Shown here: positions 45,489-53,593 of the stretch, piece by piece
Layout: each line of letters begins with the position of its first letter
Position numbering within the stretch: position 1 is the first letter of the stretch
Source: an uncultured Bacteroidales bacterium
Lineage (GTDB): Bacteria; Bacteroidota; Bacteroidia; Bacteroidales; F082
Reading direction: 5' to 3'
Assembly (NCBI GenBank): GCA_946405575.1
Contig: CAMJHP010000003.1
Location: 1 to 64,000 of the forward strand
Length of the DNA: 64,000 bases
Translations under genes and position numbers: made by a program
The notes under the pieces: generated by a model
Told to the model about the DNA's origin: nothing
What the model saw: only the letters and a program-made list of their open reading frames with translations
Database searches by the model: none

Positions 45489-46661
45489 ATGAAAATTGAA
45501 AACTTAGACAAATTCCTACAAGAGATTGGCCGCGCGCCTCTATTGAGTGCAGACCAGGAATTGGAACTGCTCAAAGCCATTCGTGAAAAAGGCTCTGACT
45601 GCGACGAGATGGAACAACTGTGCCAATCGAACATGAGGTTTGTGGTTGCCTTGGCGGTACAGTACCAAAATCGTGGACTAACATTGGAAGAACTGATTTC
45701 TATCGGTATCGAAGGTCTGAAAAAGGCCGCAATGACCTACGACTTCGAAAGCAATATTGGCTTCAAAAAGCACGCTGTTTCGGTGACGCGGCAGTGTTTG
45801 GAAGAAGCCGTAAAAGAACAAATCCACAATCTTGTTGAGCAAATCGTCGAACTCCAGAGAAAGAGATACCGTTTCTGGATGCAAGATTTTGAAAACGAAG
45901 ACACTGGCGAAATAGTATCTGTGGAGCGCAGAGAATTGTTGGTTGCAGAACCCGCCGCCGAAGAAAAGGAAATCCTTAAACAAATCTGCAATGGGGTAAA
46001 AGAAGCCAATACCGAAGACCTGAATGCTTTTTGGCACGAAACGAGTGGCTTTTCTGACGACGACCTCCTTCCTATCCTTCAAGAACTCAGCGATCGAGGC
46101 GATGTACATGCCACTGATGCCTTGAACGATATTGACCGTCTTTGGGAAATGACTCACAAAGATGATAAAGATGCAGCTTTTTATCTGGCTTACCGTTATG
46201 CATCTGGCGACGAGGAGCATGGCATCTTCATCGACAAAAAACAGGCAAAAGAACTATACGACCTTGCAGAATGGGATGATTACGATCCCAATGAAGGAAG
46301 CGATGTTGAATGTGAGGTCGTTGAGAGTGATTATTGTCTTCAAGGAAATCCTGCCGAACTCGACAAAGTGGAACATGACATACGAGTTTTGGCCGAAAAG
46401 TACGGCGTTCCTGATGATGGTCTGGGTGGGATGTACGTGCCTTACGACATCCTTTTCATGAAGTTGGTCGGATCGTCCTATTATGAGGGCAACATCACGA
46501 AAATGAAACGTTTGACCGCCAACAACCTTCTATTTCATGCCGAGAGTAGTGCGAGTGAGCCTTTGCTTTATGCTCTTAAGCAGTACTATCCACAAATAGA
46601 GGCAAATTGCTTGATTGATGGCAATGGTTTTGGAGAAGCGGAAATTGCAGTAGACGAATAA
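45489..46661 (+). CDS. Sigma-70 region 1.2/2-like protein fused to Sel1-like/unknown C-terminus (no region 3/4 recognised)
   Basis: LDKFLQEIGRAPLLSADQELELLKAIREKG, NMRFVVALAVQYQNRGLTLEELISIGIEGLKKAAMTYDFESNIGFKKHAVSVTRQCLEEA; later DAAFYLAYRYASGDEEHGIFIDKKQAKELYDLAE. Confidence 0.75.
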   Translation: MKIENLDKFLQEIGRAPLLSADQELELLKAIREKGSDCDEMEQLCQSNMRFVVALAVQYQNRGLTLEELISIGIEGLKKAAMTYDFESNIGFKKHAVSVTRQCLEEAVKEQIHNLVEQIVELQRKRYRFWMQDFENEDTGEIVSVERRELLVAEPAAEEKEILKQICNGVKEANTEDLNAFWHETSGFSDDDLLPILQELSDRGDVHATDALNDIDRLWEMTHKDDKDAAFYLAYRYASGDEEHGIFIDKKQAKELYDLAEWDDYDPNEGSDVECEVVESDYCLQGNPAELDKVEHDIRVLAEKYGVPDDGLGGMYVPYDILFMKLVGSSYYEGNITKMKRLTANNLLFHAESSASEPLLYALKQYYPQIEANCLIDGNGFGEAEIAVDE

Positions 46662-46677
46662 TTCCAAGACTCAACAA

Positions 46678-46773
46678 CAGAACCAGCTGTAGATAGCCCC
46701 TTTATGAAGCTGGAGGCTGGCGGGCATCTTTCTCATCCTGTAGTATAAAGGTCTTGGGATGCCATTTTTAAAC
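46678..46773 (+). repeat. ~95-nt structured repeat, copy 2
   Basis: CAGAACCAGCTGTAGATAGCCCC...TCCTGTAGTATAAAGGTCTTGGGATGCCATTTTTAAAC. Confidence 0.75.
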
Positions 46774-46930
46774 CTTTACGACATCAAAGTCCAGCAGCAG
46801 GAGCCTTTGGCTCTTGCTGATTGAGTTTTGAGATGATAAAAAAGTCACGTAAATTTGTATAATTGAAAACAATTCCTATCTTTGCACCGTGAAATATAAA
46901 TGACAATTAATATAAATTGCGATTAATATT

Positions 46931-48241
46931 ATGAAGTTTTACGACAGGGAAACAGAAACGGAAATGCTTGTTATGAACGAACGACAAGCCGAACGTGCAG
47001 CAGTCTTTACTGTCCTGACAGGCCGTCGATGTGTTGGAAAGACATCGCTGATTACCAAAGCCCTCGAAGGCAAGGACGTCGCCTACCTGTTTGTCTCCAA
47101 AGATGGTGAAGCTATTTTGTGCCAGAAATTTCAGAAGGCTATCGAAGAACAATTAGGCATTCAAGTGTTTGGACAAATCACACACTTTCGCGACTTATTC
47201 GAGATTATCATGAAAAGCTCTGTTGACAGGCACTTCACAGTGTTTTTCGACGAGTTCCAGAACTTGTATAAGGTGAATCCCGCAATTTTTAGTGAGATCC
47301 AGGACCTTGGGGATCGCTATCATCGCGATTCACACCTCCATCTGGTCTCATCAGGCAGCATACAGTCGCTGATGAAACGCATCTTCGAGGACGAGAACGA
47401 ACCTCTATATGGAAGGCCTACCTCGAAGTATACGCTTCTCCCTTTCAGGATTGACGTCTTGAAACAAATCTTCCAAGACCATTGCCCTAATTATAAGAAC
47501 GAAGACCTGTTGTGCCTTTATATGATTACCGGAGGAGTGGCTAAATATGTAGAGCTTCTGATGGATGCGCAATGTTATACCAAGGAAAAGATGCTCAATT
47601 ATATTTGCCGTCCCGATTCATATTTTCTTTCAGAAGGACGTGACTTGATGAACCAAGAGTTTGGAGATGAGAGCAATACTTATTTTTCTGTACTTCAACT
47701 GATTGCTTGTGGTATGACAAAACGCAGTGAAATCGATGGGGCCATGCAAAAGGATATGGGTGTATATCTTCAAAACTTGGAGAAAAATTATCGCATCGTG
47801 ACGCGACTGAAGCCTCTATTGTCCAAGCCAAACAGCAAAACTACGGCTTATGAAATATCTGACCAGTTCTTGAGATTCTGGTTCAGATTCATCTGGCCTT
47901 ATCAGTCGCTGATTGAACGGCAGCAGATGACGGCACTTCGCCAAAACATGGGGCAGGGATATGATCAATTCTCTGGTAGGACTTTAGAGCAGTATTTCCA
48001 AACCAAAGAGATGGAGTCGGGACAATACACGATAGTAGGCAATTGGTGGGATCGCAAAGGTGGCAACGAGATTGACATGATAGCTTTGAATGAGTTCAAC
48101 CACACTGGCGTTGTGGCCGAAATCAAGCGTAATCCTCGAAAGATCAACCTCACTGAACTTGAGAGGAAAGTCCAAGCCTTGCCTTCAGAGTACGGGCGAT
48201 ACCAACTATCACTTCAAGGCCTGTCCATTGAAGACATGTAG
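46931..48241 (+). CDS. AAA ATPase (ATPase_2/DUF234 type)
   Basis: FTVLTGRRCVGKTSLITKAL, FTVFFDEFQNL, C-terminal GGNEIDMIALNEFNHTGVVAEIKRN nuclease-fold-like motif. Confidence 0.85.
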   Translation: MKFYDRETETEMLVMNERQAERAAVFTVLTGRRCVGKTSLITKALEGKDVAYLFVSKDGEAILCQKFQKAIEEQLGIQVFGQITHFRDLFEIIMKSSVDRHFTVFFDEFQNLYKVNPAIFSEIQDLGDRYHRDSHLHLVSSGSIQSLMKRIFEDENEPLYGRPTSKYTLLPFRIDVLKQIFQDHCPNYKNEDLLCLYMITGGVAKYVELLMDAQCYTKEKMLNYICRPDSYFLSEGRDLMNQEFGDESNTYFSVLQLIACGMTKRSEIDGAMQKDMGVYLQNLEKNYRIVTRLKPLLSKPNSKTTAYEISDQFLRFWFRFIWPYQSLIERQQMTALRQNMGQGYDQFSGRTLEQYFQTKEMESGQYTIVGNWWDRKGGNEIDMIALNEFNHTGVVAEIKRNPRKINLTELERKVQALPSEYGRYQLSLQGLSIEDM

Positions 48242-48279
48242 AAGCCTTCCACCAAATTTTTTGGAGATGCTGAGCCTTA

Positions 48280-49524
48280 TTATTTCACCAAATGATAATA
48301 CTTCGGCGAATACCCCTCCCACTCCCCTGTCAACAACTCGGGATGGAAGAAATAGATGAAATCGGCAAGCAGCAAATCAGGTTCGCACTGCGACTGCTCG
48401 AAATATCCCGTCGAGAGGATGTCGCAGACGATGATTTGATGGTTCTTGAAGGCATCAAAAAGCGGATAGGCAGGGCTTTCCTTGGCCAACGACTCGTAAG
48501 TCATCGGGAAAGGATTGGAGTTGATGACGCGCCAAAAATCAGCATTTTGCGCTTTGGCTAAAATCGTTTCAGCATCCATGGGGACACTAGCCGTTGAGGG
48601 GTTGTCTTTCCAGATGTAGTCGGCACCGGCATCGGCAAAGAGCTTGGCGATATAGCTTCTGCCGCCAGCCACGTACCACTGCCCGTTGAAGGCCAAGTCA
48701 GAGAACACTGTAGGGCGGTGCACAACATTGGCACAAAGGCCGGAAAGAGCCTTATAACGTCTCTCAATGTCGTCAAACCAAGCATTGGCTTTATCTTCGC
48801 AGCCCGTCATCATGCCGATGACACGAATCCACTCGGCGCGTCCCAAAGGTGTGTTTTCCATGTAATCCGCAAAGGGAAACAGCACCGCTCCCGTAACGTT
48901 GAGGCCGCCTTGGTTGCCGTCGAAATAAGGGGAATACAATAGTGCGTCAGGTTTTAGTTGAATCATCCGCTCGATGTCGGCAGCGGCTTCGGTGCCGATG
49001 TCGTAGACCTTCCGCTGCGCCAACAATGAACGCATAGTCGTGTCGGTCACAAAACGGCCTTCGAGGATGCCTTTCACGCGGTCGATTTCACCTAAGCGCA
49101 TGAACACCGACCATTGCGTGGCCGAAAATGAAATCACCGAATTTACTGGGACATTGAGAACACCTTTCACGTCTTGGTCGACAGCTTTGGTCGTATCTTT
49201 GACAAAAGCGAACGAGCCTAAAGACAGGGTAGTGTCCCATGGGCAGATTACCTCTGCACGATAGCCATAGTCTTTTTCGTACAACACAATGTTTCGGGCA
49301 TAACGCATCAGGTTGTCGCCAGTTGCCTTTTCAGGAGCGTGATTGCTTTTAGGAGCACAAGCTGAAAACGCGACAAACACTATCAAACACAGAACGTGCA
49401 AAGTACGAGTCAAATTTGCACGCAGAAATCGCAGAATATGCAGAATCTTACTATCGGCAACGTTTGCGTCGCTTTGCGCTTCCCATAATTCAGTGCATTC
49501 TGCGTGAGACATTTTACTTTCCAT
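48280..49524 (-). CDS. BtuF/FepB-like ABC-transporter substrate-binding lipoprotein
   Basis: Lipobox VAFSAC; VYDIGTEAAADIERMIQLKPDALLYSPY...; lies 3' in the riboswitch locus. True start uncertain. Confidence 0.75.
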   Translation of the reverse strand: MESKMSHAECTELWEAQSDANVADSKILHILRFLRANLTRTLHVLCLIVFVAFSACAPKSNHAPEKATGDNLMRYARNIVLYEKDYGYRAEVICPWDTTLSLGSFAFVKDTTKAVDQDVKGVLNVPVNSVISFSATQWSVFMRLGEIDRVKGILEGRFVTDTTMRSLLAQRKVYDIGTEAAADIERMIQLKPDALLYSPYFDGNQGGLNVTGAVLFPFADYMENTPLGRAEWIRVIGMMTGCEDKANAWFDDIERRYKALSGLCANVVHRPTVFSDLAFNGQWYVAGGRSYIAKLFADAGADYIWKDNPSTASVPMDAETILAKAQNADFWRVINSNPFPMTYESLAKESPAYPLFDAFKNHQIIVCDILSTGYFEQSQCEPDLLLADFIYFFHPELLTGEWEGYSPKYYHLVK

Positions 49525-49678
49525 TGATTTCCTCCAAACAGTCTTTGCACAAGCAGTCGCTGTAGTGTTCTTTCAAATAAGCTTTCGTCGCGTCGGTGAG
49601 CTTCACCTTGACGCACCAACAGTCCACGGAATGGACACATTCGAAGGCTTTTCCGCAACGGGGACAGGTTTTTGTCAT
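49514..49678 (-). CDS. Small cysteine-rich (CWC-type) protein
   Basis: 54 aa, MTKTCPRCGKAFECVHSVDCWCVKVKLTDATKAYLKEHYSDCLCKDCLEEINGK*; overlaps the annotated start of the next gene. Confidence 0.7.
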   Translation of the reverse strand: MTKTCPRCGKAFECVHSVDCWCVKVKLTDATKAYLKEHYSDCLCKDCLEEINGK

Positions 49679-49786
49679 TTGTTGAAATCTTTAAGTCAAT
49701 TGTTGATTGTTTAATTGTTAGAAAGTTCGGGCGGATTTGAAATCCGCCCGAACTGAATTGGGGATTTGCAATCCCCTAAAAGAATA

Positions 49787-50857
49787 TCAATATTTAAACA
49801 ACATTGCACTAGGAATGACACCCGCCTCGAACGAACTGAGCAGTACACCATCGTTGGAATAACGATACACAGTGCCATTCATCATATAGTTCTTGGCATC
49901 GGTCACATAGATGTCGCCCGTCTTTGGCTCAACGGCCATATTGTAGAACATACCTTGTGGCTCAGCGACGATGCAGAAGGTCTCCGACAAAGTCAGTGTT
50001 ACGATGTTGAAGCGGCGCACTTCATTGTTGTAAATCACATAAAGTTGGTCGCCCGAAGGATCGGCTCTCAGCACCATGGCCGTGCCGTCAAACTCATAGC
50101 GCTTCTCGGCAGTCTTCAGTACGGGGTTGATTTCCCAAAGGCTGGGTTGCTCGCCATCGGCTTCCCAAACGGCTCCTTCGCAAAGTACCCACACATGGCC
50201 GTACTTGTCGACCGCCATTGTGTTGGGCTCCTTCCCTACCTGGATTTCGGCCACCTTCACGTCGTTGTTAACATCAACGACCTGCACAGTGTTTTTCTCC
50301 ATACCGGTGACGAAGGTATTCGACCAATTACTGAGATACAACTCATTGTCCACAAGCACCATCTTTTCCGTCGACTTGCCCATCTCAATGGAGCCAGAAT
50401 GACTCATATCCTGAGGGTTAATAATCCACAGCTGTGTGCCATACAAGTCGCTCACGTAGGCCTTGTTGGGAGCGACAAACTGAATCTCACGCGGTGAGTA
50501 GAAGTCGCTCAACTTGAAAGGCTTTGTGGTGTCACACACCATAGTATTGGCATCCACTTTATAAATAAGGTTGCTGTTGTTGACCACAATGTAGAGTTTG
50601 CCGTCAACCAAGGCCATACTCTCAGCAACATCGCCAAGAGGGGCATTGTTCACTCTATAAAAGAGGTTATTGCCCGTTGTGTCTGCCACAGGGTCGTAAT
50701 ACGTCAACGAAGCGTTGGAGAATTGATAATTGCCTTCGTTGAGTACCAACACTCCCGAACCCACAGTAAAAGTGTTCGGATTAACCGGCTGTTCAGGCTT
50801 GCAAGCAAACAACAAAGCGGCAATGATGGAAACTAGGAACAAATTTACTTTTTTCAT
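49787..50857 (-). CDS. YncE-like beta-propeller lipoprotein (BtuG-like/DUF5074-like)
   Basis: Start MKKVNLFLVSIIAALLFACKPEQ (lipobox); blade repeats (SPREIQFVAPNKAYVSDLYGTQLWIINPQ, VGKEPNTMAVDKYGHVWVLCEG). Confidence 0.75.
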   Translation of the reverse strand: MKKVNLFLVSIIAALLFACKPEQPVNPNTFTVGSGVLVLNEGNYQFSNASLTYYDPVADTTGNNLFYRVNNAPLGDVAESMALVDGKLYIVVNNSNLIYKVDANTMVCDTTKPFKLSDFYSPREIQFVAPNKAYVSDLYGTQLWIINPQDMSHSGSIEMGKSTEKMVLVDNELYLSNWSNTFVTGMEKNTVQVVDVNNDVKVAEIQVGKEPNTMAVDKYGHVWVLCEGAVWEADGEQPSLWEINPVLKTAEKRYEFDGTAMVLRADPSGDQLYVIYNNEVRRFNIVTLTLSETFCIVAEPQGMFYNMAVEPKTGDIYVTDAKNYMMNGTVYRYSNDGVLLSSFEAGVIPSAMLFKY

Positions 50858-50974
50858 CTTAGTTTGTGTTTTGACTATGACTATTGACAATGACTATGAC
50901 CGCATTTTGAAATAGGGATAGTTCACAATAATTATGAAGCGGTCATTGTCATAGTCATTGGTCATCGTACTAAT

Positions 50975-51955
50975 TTATTGTTTAACAACACGTTTCGTAA
51001 CAATCATCCCATCAGCCTTGACGCGGACGAAATAGACACCTTGGTTCAAGTCGTTCATGTCGACGACAGGCTGGTCAGTAGTCATAACCAATTGTCCTAC
51101 AAGATTAAAGACCTCAATCGATTGCAGGTTTTCGGCTTGCACCATCAGTCTGTCTTTGACGGGATTGGGGTACAAGGAAATGAACTCTCCCCCATTTTCC
51201 AACACATCAGAATGTGCCAAGTCGTGAATCACGCCAATAGCATCAAGGTCGAAGCCACTGGAAGCGAATGCCGTGGGCCACGGGTCGTTGACGATATGGC
51301 CTTCAGCGTCGTAAGTGGCATACTCAGGTTTGATGCAGCCCACCACGTCGACGATGCGGATATGGGTGACACGGTTTTTGTCGAGCAAAGCGTTGTCCTC
51401 CACTTCGTCCAAATCGAACGGCGTCCCGTAAAACGCGCCGTATTTGCTGGCAAAATTATGGAGCTGTGCCGGATCGATGGAGCCTCCATTATCCAATTGT
51501 GTTTCCGTCTGGACATAAGTGATAGCAGGAAAACGGAAAAAATTCACGCCATCGGAGCTGACCTCCACAAAACCAAGCTCAAGTGCCCATGTATCTGGAT
51601 TTTGCGCGTTGGCGAAACCGTTCTCAAACACTGCGAAATCCGGACCTGTTCCATTGTAAATCGGCGAGTCGAAAGTCAATGTGGCCACGCCGCCGTCACC
51701 AAGACTCACCACGTCAAACGTACCTCCTGGTACGCCCAAGGCAAGCGAATCCGCGCCATAGGATGCAAGGCCGTTTTCAGGCTTGTCGATGCGCATCGGG
51801 CCGCGCTCAACAATACAACCCGTAGCCCAAGCCACAAATGCCGACGAGTCGGCATGCATAGCCGTGGTGCCAGGTTTATCTTGGGCAGGAGCAAACTGTG
51901 CCCACAACGAAACCGGCACCATAGCCAACAACAATATGGAGAGTCTTTTTATCAT
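50975..51955 (-). CDS. T9SS-sorted secreted protein in the cobalamin locus
   Basis: Signal peptide; GGVATLTFDSPIYNGTGPDFAVFENGFANAQNPDTWALELGFVEVSSDGVNFFRFPA; C-terminal sorting domain. Confidence 0.75.
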   Translation of the reverse strand: MIKRLSILLLAMVPVSLWAQFAPAQDKPGTTAMHADSSAFVAWATGCIVERGPMRIDKPENGLASYGADSLALGVPGGTFDVVSLGDGGVATLTFDSPIYNGTGPDFAVFENGFANAQNPDTWALELGFVEVSSDGVNFFRFPAITYVQTETQLDNGGSIDPAQLHNFASKYGAFYGTPFDLDEVEDNALLDKNRVTHIRIVDVVGCIKPEYATYDAEGHIVNDPWPTAFASSGFDLDAIGVIHDLAHSDVLENGGEFISLYPNPVKDRLMVQAENLQSIEVFNLVGQLVMTTDQPVVDMNDLNQGVYFVRVKADGMIVTKRVVKQ

Positions 51956-53211
51956 TTCACTACAAGTTTCGCAGTACGTACGGTGCTGTCGCTGTTCACT
52001 GTGACGAAATACACACCAGCATCCAGCATCTCTGTGCTAATGCGGACTTGCTCGCCAGCCATAACATCGACGCTCACCGTGCTGACCATACGACCCTGCA
52101 TATCATACACCGAAATCGTGGTTGTGCCTGCATTTTCAACAGTCACAAAAGCCTCTTTGACGGCAGGATTGGGATAGATAGCCAGGTTACTCACCCCATT
52201 TTCATTCACAGCCATAGGGACGGTAACAGGAATAATTTCTGTAGTCCAAGATATAGTGGTCCAGTCGTCGGACATAACTCCGCAAGCAACGCCACCAATC
52301 TTTACGAAATCGTTGTTGTGAATCAATTCTTCATTCATCATATTCATACCCATCAAGCCATTCACACTATGCATGGGAACATCATAATCAGGATCGCCCC
52401 ATTGTGCATCTGGGTTGGGACACATCGTCAAATTGTAATCGTCATCCACGTATGTAATGTTGCTGGGAGCATCACCGATAACTGTCAGACGACTGTCGGC
52501 AGTGGCAATATCAGTAAGCGCTTGGAAAACCGTGGCATCGCCATCGAAACGATAGCCCCATGCCAGAGCAGTTTCAGTATAACTGCACCAGCTGAGTGCA
52601 ACCACGACCTGGTTTTCGCCTTCGCCAACCCAATACAGAATCTCATCAGCGGAGATAGTGGCATCAACGACCTCACCTCCTGCATTCGGGTCTGTGGCAG
52701 GAATGATTTCAGTGGTCCAAATGATGGTGCTCCAGTCGGCAGAAATAATACCACAAGCATAACCACCAATCTTCACAAAGTCGTTGTCATGAATCGGTTC
52801 TTCAGCCATCATGTTCTGACCCATCAAGCCATTCACGCTATGCATAGGAATATCATAATCGGGATCACCCCATTGGGCATCTGGATTAGGGCACATAGTC
52901 AGTTCGTTTTCATCATCCACATAGGTAATGTTGGTGGGAGCAGCTCCGATTACTGTCAAACGGCTGTCAGCAGCAGCAATATCAGTAAGAGCTTGGAAGA
53001 CAGTGGATTCACCATCGAAACGATAGCCCCAAGCCAGAGCTGTTTCAGTGTTGCTGCACCAGCTGAGTGCAACTACAACCTCGTTTTCACCCTCGCCAAT
53101 CCAGTATTGGATGTCGGCAGGATCGATAGTGGCATCTTGTTGTGCACACAAATTGGTCGTAAACAGACCGAAGATTCCCATAAGGAATGCTAAAGTAAAG
53201 ATTTTACGCAT
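51952..53211 (-). CDS. T9SS-sorted protein with two tandem ~150-aa repeats, first gene after the riboswitch
   Basis: IQYWIGEGENEVVVALSWCSNTETALAWGYRFDGESTVFQALTDIAAADSRLTVIG repeated as ILYWVGEGENQVVVALSWCSYTETALAWGYRFDGDATVFQALTDIATADSRLTVIG. Confidence 0.8.
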   Translation of the reverse strand: MRKIFTLAFLMGIFGLFTTNLCAQQDATIDPADIQYWIGEGENEVVVALSWCSNTETALAWGYRFDGESTVFQALTDIAAADSRLTVIGAAPTNITYVDDENELTMCPNPDAQWGDPDYDIPMHSVNGLMGQNMMAEEPIHDNDFVKIGGYACGIISADWSTIIWTTEIIPATDPNAGGEVVDATISADEILYWVGEGENQVVVALSWCSYTETALAWGYRFDGDATVFQALTDIATADSRLTVIGDAPSNITYVDDDYNLTMCPNPDAQWGDPDYDVPMHSVNGLMGMNMMNEELIHNNDFVKIGGVACGVMSDDWTTISWTTEIIPVTVPMAVNENGVSNLAIYPNPAVKEAFVTVENAGTTTISVYDMQGRMVSTVSVDVMAGEQVRISTEMLDAGVYFVTVNSDSTVRTAKLVVK

Positions 53212-53295
53212 AATAATACAATTTTAGGTTTGACATTCAATCCATTACAATAGAATGCTCGCGGAAATGGAGGGTACACCTTATTTATTTAAGGA

Positions 53296-53482
53296 AAGCC
53301 AGCTCTTGTCCCGAAAGCTTCGTTTCAGCGACAGGCGGCAGGTCTTCTGACTTACTCACTTATTCTGGTCGCCTTCCCGAAAGACAAGGTTTTCAGTGGC
53401 ATGATGACCAGCGTGAAGAGCTTACAGCAGCGGGAACTGTACGGGATTCTCACCCGATTCCCTATTGAGCCTTGCGGCACCG
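53296..53482 (-). ncRNA. Cobalamin riboswitch
   Basis: Minus strand: GGGAATCGGGTGAGAATCCCGTACAGTTCCCGCTGCTGTAAGCTCTTCACGC ... AAGTCAGAAGACCTGCCGCCTGTCG (B12-box-like). Confidence 0.9.
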
Positions 53483-53593
53483 CTTATCGGCGGCAAAGAT
53501 ACAGCATTTTCAACAAAAAGTATATAAGTTCCGAAAAAAAGTATTTATTTTTGCAGATTAATTCTTGAACAGACTAATGAAACAACACCTTCC

